Shown here: positions 11,989 through 24,270 of the stretch, piece after piece
Numbering within the stretch: position 1 is the stretch's first letter
Layout of the letters: each line of letters starts with the position of its first letter
DNA from: Ophiobolus disseminans
Lineage: Eukaryota; Ascomycota; Dothideomycetes; Pleosporales; Phaeosphaeriaceae
Reading direction: 5' to 3'
Length of the DNA stretch: 64,000 nt
NCBI GenBank assembly: GCA_010093685.1
Contig: MU006228.1
Coordinates: 789,111-853,110 of the forward strand
Notes under the pieces: generated by a model
What the model saw: only the letters and a program-made list of their open reading frames with translations
What the model was told of the DNA's origin: nothing
Database searches by the model: none
Translations under genes and position numbers: made by a program

Positions 11989-12518
11989 TGTGGATGTGTA
12001 GGAAATATCGGCGTTGACGTGGAAGGTAGCTCTGAGGCAACGGCGGTGTGCTTCTTTCGTGGAGAGAACGGAGAATGAACGGGGTAAAGCCGACAGAATG
12101 TGCTGTAGCCGAGGTTGGTGCTGTGTTGAGGTCGAATGCAGTCAGCAGTGGATAAGGAATTCTTTTTGGTCTTCTATCACAGCAACGGCATCGGGATGGC
12201 GGCGAGGCGGTCGTCGTAGTCTACAAATTGCAGCCCCGCGATTGGTTGTGGCTGCAGCTCTTGCCGAATTCACTCCAAAACTGGCAACACGACCCTGTGC
12301 GGACCGATTTTCGCATCTGTGGGGCTGTCAAATCAACACCGCAGAGCGGTCGTATTCAGTGGCCGTATTCAGATGAATGCTTGTCCGATACGAATTTGGT
12401 TCAGAAATGTCAGGATAGTCTGCGTATTCTTTGGACGCAATTTCGGACGGACGAATGCTGATTTTACCATGATGCTCTAACGCCTGCAATGCCGCTCAAA
12501 CCTCATATCCATCGTACT
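11989..12518. promoter_or_regulatory. Upstream region of cytochrome b5
   Basis: A 530-bp gap between cytochrome b5 and the 3' end of the flavoprotein gene, both on the minus strand. It should hold the cytochrome b5 promoter and the downstream region of the flavoprotein gene. A CCAAT box reading on the minus strand sits at about 12240. No ORF with family features is visible. Confidence 0.35.
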
Positions 12519-14270
12519 TCAATCACTGTAACGTCCCAAGACCTTCACCCGCATCCACTCGCTTGTTCCCACCCCCAGATTCAATCCATTCAACGCCCAC
12601 CACTTCCTCACCGCTTCGCCCCTCTCGCCCTCGACACCGTCTTCCAACGCCTCCTCGATATCACAAGTCTTGTACTCGACTCGCAGCCCGCTTCGTTTCC
12701 ACCACTCAAGCACATCCGCGTGGCCCATCTTGGTCGGGCCGACAAGAACCTGGTTGTCGAAGATGATCTTCTCGCGGCGGAGGTTGCGCCAATAGTCGAG
12801 GATGTGAGTGTGTCCGTGTGTGGAGGCAATTTTGGTGACGGTATCTTCGTGTGAGAAGGGAATGCCTGAGTCGACCCAGAAGCGGATCGCAGGTAGGCAG
12901 CCAGACTGGGTAGCATATGTGATCGACTTGCCCACCCTGAGTTTCAAAAGGTTATGATGCGCCCTCGCCTCGGTCTTTTCTTCGCCGGGAGAAGGCGGCT
13001 CTGTCGGTGCTTGGCGGTAGCGGCTATGGTCCTTCCACCACTTGAGGACTTCTATGTGGCCTTGCGAGCTGGCCTGCTCCAAAGCGGCTTCGGTGTACTT
13101 GAGTGTCAGGCCAGACTCGTACCACCAGTCTAGCGCCTGCACTGAGTTCGTTCGGCTAGCGTTGTCAATGGCTTCGGTTGAGTACTCTTTCGTCAGGAAG
13201 GTGGGTGACGTGCACCAGTACCGAAGAATCTCAACCTTGCCAAAGACAGATGCTTTGTGTGGGAGGAAGGTATGCCCAAAGGTGCCCCAGAAGAGGTCCT
13301 TGTGTTGGTTTTCTAGATGGGTGAGAATTGGTACCATGGCAAACCGCATAATGAGTTCAATACACAGTCGTGAGATGCGAGTTGGGTTCTCCAAGTCGAA
13401 GAGATTCTTAATCTCGCTGTAGGGATAAGTGAGCAGCGCCCACTCCAACTTCTGCATTTGAGTCTTCGGGCCTTCCTCGCTGGCAGATTGTCGCCACTCT
13501 GGAGGTATAAGTAGGTTGGTGTGAACATTGAGCGTGGTGGCCAACTCCCAGTCTTGGGTGTACTGCAGGATGATGGACCACAGCTCAGGTGGCAGGCGGG
13601 GTCCTTTGCTCTTTGTACGTGTCAATGTGGGCATGTGAGCGATGGGCAGGGCGACAGTACGATGGCCGACCGCCATGAGATCAAGTTGTGTTTGTATGGA
13701 TTCATTGAAAGCCTTGTGCCCTTCCCACGGCAGGTATTTGCGGCCGCCCTGGTCAAAGGACCAAAGGAAGGGTGGGAGGACGCGAATCCAGTTCCACTTC
13801 TTTTTGATCTTGCTCATCTGCTTCTTCGACATGGGATTCTCCCACATGAGCGTGGACATGGCGGGTATGAGTATGACCTTCTTCAAGACATTCCAGCTGC
13901 GAAGTATGTGTAGGTGCAAGTTGGTCGTCAGGCCGTGGAGCATGCGTGCGAGGTTCTCGGCATCGAGAGGTGCGAGCACGAGGAGGTCGCTCCATGCGCA
14001 GTACTCGGCCACCTTCTCCTCAAGAAAATCCTCATGCTGCCATGCCGGCGCAGCGTTGCTCTTTACATCATAGGTGTGCCATACGCGCTCTAGGTATGAA
14101 GGTATGTTGCTGTGCGCCGACGTGGGGAAGTCATGGCAAGCGACAATGCGGAGGGAGACATGGTTCAGGCGGTTGAGACGCGCAACAACTGCACAGCCGA
14201 ACTTGAAGGCGGACGGGTCGGTGAGAGCGACGAGGACGTTGAGCGAGCGCTGCGAGGATTGCGAGGGCAT
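12519..14270 (-). CDS. Flavoprotein (HFCD/Hal3-like) fused to F-box-like and ankyrin-like repeats, 583 aa
   Basis: A single uninterrupted frame. Residues about 10-190 resemble the homo-oligomeric flavin-containing Cys decarboxylase family (Hal3, PPC decarboxylase): LNVLVALTDPSAFKFG, then WSDLLVLAPLDAENLARMLHG, then IPAMSTLMWENP. In active enzymes of this family the last motif is PAMN, a His lies six residues before the WAD tryptophan, and a Cys sits in an ACGD motif. Here the aligned positions are Ser139 and Val87, and the region after PPFLW has no such Cys. FMN binding may remain but decarboxylation looks lost (inference). RLPPELWSIILQYTQDWELA at about 228-247 is F-box-like. From about 335 on, degenerate ankyrin-like units recur with the pattern VLxWWxxSGL (ALDWWYESGLTLKY, VLKWWKDHS, VLEWWKRSGLRVEY). 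Partner and pathway are unknown. Confidence 0.8.
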   Translation of the reverse strand: MPSQSSQRSLNVLVALTDPSAFKFGCAVVARLNRLNHVSLRIVACHDFPTSAHSNIPSYLERVWHTYDVKSNAAPAWQHEDFLEEKVAEYCAWSDLLVLAPLDAENLARMLHGLTTNLHLHILRSWNVLKKVILIPAMSTLMWENPMSKKQMSKIKKKWNWIRVLPPFLWSFDQGGRKYLPWEGHKAFNESIQTQLDLMAVGHRTVALPIAHMPTLTRTKSKGPRLPPELWSIILQYTQDWELATTLNVHTNLLIPPEWRQSASEEGPKTQMQKLEWALLTYPYSEIKNLFDLENPTRISRLCIELIMRFAMVPILTHLENQHKDLFWGTFGHTFLPHKASVFGKVEILRYWCTSPTFLTKEYSTEAIDNASRTNSVQALDWWYESGLTLKYTEAALEQASSQGHIEVLKWWKDHSRYRQAPTEPPSPGEEKTEARAHHNLLKLRVGKSITYATQSGCLPAIRFWVDSGIPFSHEDTVTKIASTHGHTHILDYWRNLRREKIIFDNQVLVGPTKMGHADVLEWWKRSGLRVEYKTCDIEEALEDGVEGERGEAVRKWWALNGLNLGVGTSEWMRVKVLGRYSD

Positions 14271-15683
14271 GAGGCCGAGATGCGACGTGCGACGTGCCGA
14301 GGAGGACGCTGCCGAGCGTGAGGGAAGTAGTAGTGGCGTTGACGAAGTATGGTGTGTTAGACCGTCATTGGCCGCACTTCACGACTACCGCTCTATCTAA
14401 TCGCGTAGAAGAGTGGACCCTGTGTTCACACCGCGCAGGTGAAAATGCGTGGCCAGAGAACAAATATCCGTAAGACGCACTTGGTGCAAACGACTCTACA
14501 TTACGCTGATGTGGATCTGTGAGCAGTTACGTGGCTTGGCGTTGACGTCGGGAATAGCATGTCCTCTTTGGGAAGCTGCGACTAAGACTCGATGAAAGCA
14601 TCATGCACAGCTGCAACCTAAATGACAGAATTGGTGTGCGCCGGCTTGCCTCTACCTATACCTTCTGCTGTCGCAAAGTCCCAAGAGACGGGACATGTCT
14701 GGTTGAGATGTCAGACTACTTTTGTCAACGTAGCCCGTTACCATACAAAATGATCTGAAAAGTTCCAGCCGCACCCATCATGCACGTGTCAAGTCGTCAA
14801 TAGGCTTTGGCGGAGGACTTTCCCTCCCTGCATCCGCCACTCTTTGCAGCCGTTCTCGGCGTATGCCAGTCATCAAACGCCCACATCTTCCATGACGTAA
14901 TCACAGCGTAACGACGCATTTGCGTGTTCCCCGACCGTCGGGCGCGGTGAAATGCCATGTGTTTGCAGCTTTCGCATGTTCTTGCTCGAGCCACACTTCA
15001 CCCGTTATGCAACGCCCCCGAAAGGCTGTTCGGTTTGAGATCGCTGCCACTAAGGCAGCCTAATCGGCGATCGAGTCTGAGCAAGGCGCCGTCGCCTTCG
15101 GATCGACATTCGACGTGCCCATCAAGCCTCTTCGTCGTTGCGAACATGCATGGGGGTCATTTATTCATGTTAGGTATTTCTTGACCGATCCCATGCGCCA
15201 GCCGCTGCCGTGTGTCCCCAAGTGTCTCTCTAACTTTTCCACCGCATCGTCGATACCACTTGCCCTGTCTCATCTCCGCCGCTACTGCCGTCGAGGAAAC
15301 ATGTTTTGATGCCATTCTTGACTCTGTTCTCCGCCCCGCCACGCTTCCCACGCCCACAGCAGTCGCCAGTCGCCCGCTCCCCAACACCCGCTCCTCCCCG
15401 TACCACTTGCACGACAACGACAGCCGCCTATTAGGGCAGGATACTGCATCGCTCACGAATTCGCCACTCGCCCGCCGTCTGTTGCGCCAAGCCTTTGTGA
15501 CTGCCCGTAGTCCTGGACACGACTACCCACCGCGCAACATCTGCGAACGTTGCCTACCGCCGCCCACCGCGTCTATGGATTGATTCCAGAGCCGCTGCTG
15601 TGTAGCGTGGCATACTCAAGCCCATCACCCCCGACGACTGCGACCGCATATGTACATTTCCCCCACCGCTGGGTGCAGACTCC
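14271..15683. promoter_or_regulatory. Divergent upstream region of the flavoprotein gene and the phytochrome gene
   Basis: A 1.4-kb interval between two divergent genes. No protein-coding region convinced me: open frames around 15212-15583 and 15550-16272 are out of frame with the phytochrome and show no family pattern. One CACGTG lies at 14783-14788. The pyrimidine-rich stretch just before the phytochrome ATG is consistent with a fungal 5' leader. Confidence 0.35.
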
Positions 15684-18600
15684 ATGTCTCAATCATCGCA
15701 CGACGCTCAGCATGACGGCTGTGCCCCCCGCTCGGCAGTGTCCCCCATACAGGAAGAACCAAACACACCCAGTATCGACGCCGCTGCCCAGTACGCCCAC
15801 TCCAATATCGGCGGGCCGCTCTCTCCAGGCGCGACCGATCGAGTGTTTCCAATTCGGTCCGTTGTCTCGGTCGACCCTACACCGACGCCCAAACCTACAC
15901 AACAATCGCCCGGCGACTACTTCCACCCTTGGAGCAAGGCCAATGATTCTCGTTTGGACACACGGCGCGCCTCGCAGGCATCAACAACATCCCAATCCTC
16001 GCAGGCCTCATTGCGCAATCGGGCCTCCCGGCAGGGCCCGTCGGCCGTGCCACAGGTCGAGAAGCCACCCTCTGTACCGGCCACCAAGTCCTCACCGCCG
16101 CCGCCACCACCACCAGCGGTCGGCTCTTCGAGGCAGGCCCCACCCAACCTACCCGCTCAGTTGTTCAATGATCTTTTGTCGAACAGATCAGGCGAAGACA
16201 ACAGTCCAGCACCTTCTTCCCTACACGAACCGCCGAAATCACCTGGGGCCGCCTCTGTACGAAGCAGAGTGAGCAGCTTGGGTGAGGGAGGCCTGGTTAC
16301 ACACCGTTTCAAGCATGTCACGACTGAGGGTGGGCACATGATTATTACCGGTCGAGGTGGGGACATACTGCAGCGCTGCGAAGATGAGCCTATCCACATA
16401 CCGGGAGCTATACAGGGCTTTGGCCTTATCATGGCCCTGGCAGAAGACACCACCGAGACCGGGAATCTAGTCGTGCGAATTGTGAGCGAAAATTCAAAGC
16501 GAATCATCGGACGCACACCTAAGGAGCTGTTCGCCCTCGAAAGCTTTACCGATATTCTCTCCGAAGAACAAGCCGACAATCTTCTGGACCATATCGATTT
16601 CATCAAAGACGAGGATGCCGATGTCATGGCCAATGGACCAGAGGTCTTCACAATGTCCATCAAAGTACCTGGCATTGCTCGCACTCGCAAGCTTTGGTGC
16701 GCTATACACATAGCAGAGGCCAATCCAGGGCTTCTTCTGTGCGAATTCGAGCTCGAGGATGACCCGCAGTTTCCCCTTGTGCCCCCCAACGATCTAACTC
16801 CAGACCTCCCGGAGGATACTTTGAGCAGTAATCCTACTGAAGAGGAACTTCTCGAGAGCACAGAGATCAAGAGCAGGCCATTACGCGTCCTGCGTAGTGC
16901 GCGAAAGCGAAAAGGCGAGGCTGCGGCCATGGAAGTCTTCAACATCATGTCACAGGTGCAAGAACAACTTGCCGCAGCGCCCAACCTAGACCAGTTTCTG
17001 AAGGTCTTAGTTGGTGTGGTCAAGGAGTTGACCGGTTTTCATCGGGTCATGATATATCAATTCGACCAGTCATTCAATGGTCGGGTGGTGACCGAGCTGG
17101 TTGATCCTCGGGCTACCAAGGACCTATTCAAAGGGTTGAACTTTCCGGCCTCAGACATCCCCAGGCAGGCTCGAGAACTCTACAAGCTTAACAAGGTGCG
17201 CATGCTCTACGATCGCGATCAAGAAACAGCCCGCCTTGTTTGCCGTACCGCCGAAGATCTCGAAATTCCCCTTGATCTGACCCATTCTTATCTCCGCGCT
17301 ATGTCCCCAATACATATCAAATACCTCGCGAATATGGCCGTAAGGTCGTCAATGTCAATATCCATCAACGCCTTTAACGAATTATGGGGACTCATTGCCT
17401 GCCATTCCTACGGACCACGCGGCATGCGGGTTTCCTTTCCAATCCGGAAAATGTGCCGTATGGTCGGTGACTCGGCGTCCAGGAATATCGAGCGATTGTC
17501 ATATGCATCTCGTTTGCAGGCCAGAAAGCTCATCAATACAGTTCCTACTCAACACAACCCATCGGGATATATCATTGCGTCGTCCGACGATCTGCTCAAG
17601 TTATTCGATGCAGATTTTGGGCTGCTCTCCATTCGAGACGAGACCAAGATCCTGGGACAGTTGGGCAACTCTCAGGAGGCCTTGGCGATGCTTGAATATC
17701 TCCGCATGCGGAAAATCCAGTCCGTCGTGACTTCGATTGATATCGTGCAGGACTTTCCAGATCTACGATATCCACCCGGGTTCCATATTGTGGCCGGAAT
17801 GCTCATAGTCCCACTGTCCGTCAGTGGGACCGACTTCATCGTCTTTTTCCGGAGAGGCCAGCTGAAAGAGGTCAAGTGGGCCGGTAATCCATATGAGAAG
17901 TTTGTGAAAGAGGGCACAGAGGGGTATCTAGAACCGCGAAAGAGCTTCAAGATGTGGTCCGAGACCGTGGTCGGAAAATGTCGTGAGTGGACAGAAGAAG
18001 AGATTGAGACTGCGTCCGTATTGTGTTTGGTGTATGGAAAGTTCATAGAAGTCTGGAGACAGAAAGAGGCAGCCTTACAGAGCAGTCAGCTGACACGATT
18101 ACTACTCGCTAACTCCGCGCACGAGGTTCGAACACCGTTGAACGCCATCATCAACTATTTGGAAATCGCATTGGAAGGCGCCTTGGACACGGAAACACGA
18201 GAAAACTTAGCCAGGTCGCACTCGGCGTCCAAATCACTAATATATGTCATCAATGACTTACTCGACTTGACCAAGACAGAAGAAGGAGGCTCCCTCATCA
18301 AGGGAGAGTCGTTCGATCTGCTGTCTACTATTTCAGAAGCTACAGAGATGTTTCGCAATGATGCTAAGAGAAAGAGCATCGGCTACAACGTCATCGAAGA
18401 CCCCGGATTGCCAAAGTTTTGTATTGGAGACCAGCGTCGAGTTCGGCAAGCCATTGCTAACATCACCGCAAATGCTATACAAAATACCACGCAGGGCAGT
18501 GTCAAAGTCGAGATCTACGTGGCTGAAAGACCAGACAAAGATCACGCAAACGTGGAAGTGGCTGTTTCGGATACAGGAGTCGGGATGAGTCCGAAAAAGC

Positions 18601-20235
18601 TCGACCAGCTGTTCTACGATCTCGAACAGGTTCAATCGGAGCCCACGTCACTGCTAGACGATGCCCTCGTTCCAGATCCCAAGCAGATCGCCGAGAGCGA
18701 TAGAACTGCTCTTGGCCTCGGCCTAGCTGTCGTGGCGCGCATCATCAAGAATATGGACGGGCAGCTGAGGATCCGATCTGAGGAGGGGAAAGGAACTCGT
18801 TTCATCATACAGTTTCCCTTTGAGCTACCAGATTCTGAAGGACAAGATGGCCCTTCTGAACAATCGCGCAGCGGCAGTATTACACCGCAGCCAGAACCAT
18901 CTCTACGAGGGTCTGCGGAAGGTGAACGCACTTTGATTGCACCGTCATTCTCGCGTCACACTTCTAATGACCAGAAAACCACTCCTAGCGTTGCGCGGAG
19001 GTCAAGCGCGGAAAGTATAACGAGCAAAACCAGCCTCCGAAGCTTCAAGAGTGGATCTAGCCATAGAAGTGACGTCGATAGACTTATCGATGCACTTTCA
19101 GAGCCACACATGGTTGGGCACAAAAACGCTGGAGACCAGAGCCCAAGTTCACGGTCGTTAAGGCCTGCCCCTACACAACGCAATAGCTTGGGACCTGGCG
19201 AAACATCTAGGCTCCGGTCTAGGAGCCTTGAGCATCTAGGAGGAAGCATGGATGTCCCACCGCACCAAAGGAGCATGACCTCGAAAATACCTGGTGAGGA
19301 AAGGATTGCTTCTTCAGGCGTGCCTTTGAAAGCTGTGCGAATGCCAGATGAAGGAACGTCACAAGCAGACTCGGTGTCAAACAGCGGTACTATCCTGGGA
19401 GAGGTACACGATGAACCGAAAGAGATATTGCCGGTTCGGGATAAATCCCCCGAAAACTTAACTGCAGAGCATATGCGAGTGCTAGTCGCTGAAGATGATC
19501 CCGTGAACAGTAGAATCATCAAGAAACGACTGGAAAAACTCGGCCATAATGTACACTTGACGGTCAACGGCGAAGAATGTGCGTCTGCATTTTGTGACAA
19601 CTCACGGGACTTTGACGTAATCTTGATGGACATGCAGGTTAGTGCGATGATGGCAGCTCCATGGTAGACCGCTAATACGTATTTAGATGCCAATTGTTGA
19701 CGGGCTCACTTCGACTAAGATGATTCGATCATATGAAAAGACACACGCAAACGTATACTCGCCGCGTGCAAAGCTGTGTGGTCGTGTGCCAATCATCGCC
19801 GTTTCAGCCTCGTTGGTCGAGAGAGACCGACAGCATTACATTGATACCGGCTTTGACGCATGGATCCTGAAACCAATTGCATTTGAGCGGTTGAACAAGC
19901 TCATGGCAGCCGTCGTCGACAAGAATGTACAGGAGGAATGCCAGTACAAACCAGGCCGATGGGAAAAAGGTGGCTGGTTCCACCTAGGTCGGATGAGCTC
20001 GGAGCAGGCCTCAACCAAACCATCCAGCGAAGTACCCATGTCGAATCCTTCGGAGGAAGCACAACAGGCTGCCCAGTCAGACGACCTTACCGCTGGCCAA
20101 GAAGGGAGCACCGACAAGAGTGATGAGGAGCACAAGCGGTTATTAGAGAACCAGGAGCAGGACAAGGTGGAGCCTCCAACAGAAGAGAGCGGAGACCAAG
20201 AAAAGCAAGAAGGCGAGGAGCAACCGCCCGCCTGA
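15684..20235 (+). CDS. fphA: Fungal phytochrome, hybrid histidine kinase, 1500 aa, two exons
   Basis: A red/far-red photoreceptor that binds biliverdin and signals through a hybrid histidine kinase (family knowledge). Exons are 15684..19637 and 19687..20235, with a 49-bp intron. After a long Ser/Pro-rich N-terminus comes the PAS region with the chromophore-type cysteine, Cys232, in LQRCEDEPIHIPGAIQGFG. The GAF domain has NGRVVTELVDPRATKDLF and PASDIPRQAR. The PHY region has SPIHIKYLANMAVRSSMS. The kinase has the H-box NSAHEVRTPLNAI (His813), VSDTGVGMS and ALGLGLAVVARII. After a variable linker comes the receiver MRVLVAEDDPVNSRIIKKRL with phospho-acceptor Asp1316 in VILMDMQMP; the intron falls between MDMQ and MP. 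The C-terminus is acidic and Gln/Glu-rich. All residues expected for light sensing and phosphorelay are present. Confidence 0.95.
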
Positions 20236-22539
20236 GCGTTACGAGAACGCAATGATCAAGGACCAACTACCAACATCTTATCAGCACAGCAGCCAATGCG
20301 CCATTGCCAGCCAAGTATCCATATCTCATGTTACACGGCGCATATACATAGTGTTTGGACGACCCACTCACAGCGAGGTTGTAACGGCGGTCATCATGTT
20401 TTTCGGCCCATCACATTTGGCGCAGTTTGATACACATATATTTCTTTACCAGCATTCGCAGCGCCGTTTTGCATTCAACGGCGGCGAGCAAGGCGTTGGA
20501 ACACGTTTCGTCTTGGCATCACGGCAGTAGTGGACGGTAGTGTATTGCAGCGACGGTAATATGCCCGGCTGCGATCGTTTAGCAGGGTGTGTAAGACGTG
20601 GCTGTGTGGGGTGTAGTATAGTAGTGAAGCAATGAGATTATGTTGGAAGGATTATTAGTTGTATTGAGCGATATTTTGCTTGGCTTGATTCCGTTTGTCA
20701 CTTCCAACCTGGACAACTTCCTACGGCGAAACAAGTGTAGGTGTTTTCTCTTCTTGTCTCCTGAATGATGGGCACCGCTGATATCCTCTTCTGACATGGA
20801 GATCTTGAGGGTACAGTGTATTCAATATCAAGGCCCTTGCGCAAACTCGCACTCATTGTTCGACTCAGGAGTCACTGTGTTGAAGGGGCTTGGTCATAGT
20901 AGATATTTTCCTTATGTGAGCACAATAATGTGTCTTCCTACGCGCAGATGCTGACTTGCGTGCAAGGTCATGAACTAGATACTTGGTTGCTAGAGCACCG
21001 CTGTGATTTTGTAGCTGGATTGGACATTGGCTACCTAGGTATTGTTTGGTTGTTTACACGGAGATTCCAGTGCGTGAAGCAACTTTATATTCGCCGTGAA
21101 GATCTCGGAAGGAACGTGTTCTCTGGTTTCACGGGCACGCGATCGGCACGTTGAAACTTGCAGACGTCGGCATTGGCTGGTTTGAACATGTGGAAGATGC
21201 GAAAACCGGGCAATGTACTAAATTCACGAAGTAGTCTCTCTAATACGACCCGGACTGCATCATCACCGCATGTTATTTACGGGCTCTCGGAGGCATGGAC
21301 TTGCACTTATTTATTAGGGTGTCTCGGCGATTTGCGTCAAATGTTCAAATTTTGGGATGCGCTTCGCCATTGGCCCACTTCAGGCCAGCAGCCCATCAGA
21401 CAGACGCGTGCTTCGAGATACATAAGTAGTTAGAGTGAAAAGGCTTGTTTTGGAGGTACATCTGATTTCCAAGGTTGTCTCCTATACAAAAAACGCCGTT
21501 ATCAGTGATCCACATCTATCCCAAAACAGAGATTTTGATTCGTTCACAGCTGTCCCAGGCTTGTCGCTAACAAATTCAAATGATAGAGAACTTCCCAAAT
21601 TAACGAGCTCGGCACCGAAGACTTTCGTAAACCACTCAACATAGTCCAAAGCAACGTGTTAGTGGTTCACGAAAGACGTCCAGCTGCAGGCGGCAATAAA
21701 TTTTCAGAGCTAAAAGGAAGCACTTTCGATTCGCTGTACCTACCAGGTTGGTCCCGTCCTGATTCCGGACGAAAGAGCCATCTTTCGCACACTGGGCGAC
21801 ATCAGGCCCTGTTATGACTAGGAAGGCAATTTGTCGCGGAGGAGCACGTTTGGGCCGGCTTCGCCACCTGTTTCACCTACAGCTCAGTCAAATTTATATA
21901 CACGGTTCCGGTGCGTTCAACCAAGGTGCTGATGCTGTTTTGAGGAACATGAACTCCCTCGCTTGTCCGCACATACTTGGGTTGTTGGTAAACAACGTTC
22001 TTCTTCGTTAAGACAGCCGCCCTCTGCTGTAACACGTCACACTAGCAAGAGAACTAAGACGTGTTCCGGTCAGATGTGCGAGGGGGCTATATCTCAACGT
22101 TGGCAGGCAAGACAACTGGCGCAAAAGCTGCGGAGAAACCCACGTTGAGTTCTCTTTGCACATTTGATGCACGAGGAATAGTTTGAAGTACATCAATTGG
22201 ACTGCGTCACGTTACTTGTGACCTTGTTGAGGAGACACGACTTGTTTTGTGTCCGCTGGGTGGCATCTGGCTGAGGTCATACTAACGGCTGGTAGGATGT
22301 CTCACGATAGCGGGGATGATTATGGAGGCTGTAAAGCTGTTCCTAAGATTTCCACTTTGTTTGTCTACATCAACCATCTGTTGCCGAGAGTATCAACCTT
22401 TACTATATGTTCTAGCGATGTTGCCAAATTTTGAGGATACCCAATTTGATGAGCTATTACAGAACGCCTGGGGCAGCAGACTGTCATATAATATAGGGAC
22501 GGCCGATCAAAAACATTCAAAAAGCCAAGACCTTGATTA
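20236..22539. other. Gene-poor stretch downstream of the phytochrome gene
   Basis: About 2.3 kb with lower GC than the flanking genes and frequent stops in every frame. I found no ORF with recognisable domains, no terminal repeats and no tRNA-like sequence. Some frames may belong to the decayed 5' part of the CorA-like relic that follows, but I could not align them. Confidence 0.4.
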
Positions 22540-23701
22540 GGGGAGGCACATGGCGTTTGACGAAGATTGAAAATGACGAGCACAAACTCAACTTGCTTTG
22601 CAATCCAACAACTAATGAAAGCTTCTCCAAGATTCAGCAAGGGTTCAAACATATCATGGGCCTAGAGAAACGGCACCAAAATCCGTATGGGGAAGGATGG
22701 CTCTTCAAAACTCATCTTCTACACCATAATGATAGTCCGGGCAGTGAGGAAAACGAGGACGAGAACTATAAGAGCGTGCTGTTCGAAACCTCCTCTATCC
22801 CAGGACCGTACATATAACTTCACATAGTAGGATTACGGAGTCCTCAGTCAGGGCAACCTTGGCAAGTGGTTTTAGTCTCCGATGTGGTAGACTTTCAACC
22901 AGAGAAAAGTTGGGTGTTACATCATCATGAATATCGAGCCTTTGAGAACCTTCACTGGGGAAAGCGCTGGCATCGAACAGGAATTCATGCAATCATGGCA
23001 GGGTGGATGGTGGAACAGTATATGATGTGGCACCAAGACCAGTTCAAAGGGTTTGGGACCTGCATTGAGCAAATCAGCAAAGATCTTCAAGGAGAAGAAA
23101 GAAGTGACCTGAGTGCACCATTCGCAGACTCAACGAGTGTAGTCGAGACTTCCGCAGATTGCGCCTGGATGAGCAAGCGGGGTTTATAACATCTGCAGTA
23201 AACATGACAAAGAAACTTCTGAAAAAAGAACATCTTCATGTTGAGTCCCTCGAGGCACAGGTCCAATTCTGCTCGAGTCAAGAAAGTGAAACGGAACTCA
23301 GTGCGAAAATCGCTAGAATGCAGCACTACATTGCAGACATTGCTGAAGAAGAGAAACAAATGCTAGAAGAGCGGAAAATGAGAAGAGAAGAACGCCTTCA
23401 AGACCTCAGCATCGCCATCGCAGAAGCAACCCGCCGCGACAGCCACACTATGTGGGGCATCGCGTGGGTGACCATCGCCTTCCTGCCCGCAACATTCATC
23501 ACGCCTTTTTTCGGCATGAACTTCTTCAACGGTAGGCTAGGAACGCCTGCTTTCGATGGAGCGAGTCGCAGCATGTGGATCTTCTTCGCCGTTGCGTTGC
23601 CTGTGAGCGTTGTGGTTCTGACGGTGTTTTGGTGGTGGGATAGGAAGGTTGAGATGGATGAGGGGAGGAAGGCTGAGAGGGGTGGGGGTGGGACGGGGTA
23701 G
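22540..23701 (+). pseudogene. Broken CorA-like (GMN-motif) membrane protein
   Basis: Several frames together resemble fungal CorA-like magnesium-transporter relatives. The 22533-22817 frame reads EDEHKLNLLCNPTTNESF-like sequence and GEGWLFKTHLLHHND. The next frame, from 22866, has DVVDFQPEKSWVLHHHEYRA. The third (to 23701) has a charged coiled coil, then two membrane segments with the pore-type signature FFGMNFF between WVTIAFLPATFITP and MWIFFAVALPVSVVVL. The frames do not join through plausible introns: a stop at 22815-22817, a phase change near 22850-22870 and another near 23100-23160 interrupt it. The last 180 codons are intact, so a functional spliced gene cannot be fully excluded. Confidence 0.55.
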
Positions 23702-24270
23702 GTTGCGGTTGGTAGATGGGTGCTGGGTTTAGAGGTGGAGTGAAAACTGCCGCGTCGAATCTGCATATCCATTATCCTCCTGTCGCAAAGTTTCCATCGG
23801 AGTTGGACTCAGTGCCTTATCCGCCTAGGAAGGTGGTGATGTTGGGGGGTTTTGAAGGCGGTGGGGACGCAAAAAGCTAGAGATCGATTGGAAAGCAGAG
23901 GGTTGTAGGAGCCCGCGGAGGAGTGGGAGCCAAAATTTCAGCAGAATCAGCGAATAAGGAATAGAGCTGGTCGCCCTCAAAGGTTTCTGGGAGGCATAGT
24001 TTGGTAAGCTGTTGGCGACTCCGCCTTTGGCGCTCTAGCGCTCTGAGTGTGAGAAAAAGGGCACCGATGATCTCCACTTTTGGCTTCTATATGTGTTCGT
24101 CCTTTCTTGAGACGCTTCTGGCATAGAGCAAAGGCATACCGTATATATTAACCAAGAGTCTTGGCAACCAGCGAAGGGAGTGATGTGATTTGACTGTAAT
24201 TTCTTTCTTGATTGCAATCGTGATGACAGCAAGACCATGGCGATCATGTCGGAAGTAGCTAAGTAATCGT
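23702..24270. other. Interval between the CorA-like relic and MAK5
   Basis: About 570 bp where the + strand relic and the - strand MAK5 gene converge. No gene-like ORF, repeat or RNA gene was recognised. Confidence 0.35.

Noticed and set aside
15550..16272. A 240-codon plus frame overlapping the phytochrome start
   Set aside because: Out of frame with the phytochrome and low-complexity His/Arg/Pro; no domain.
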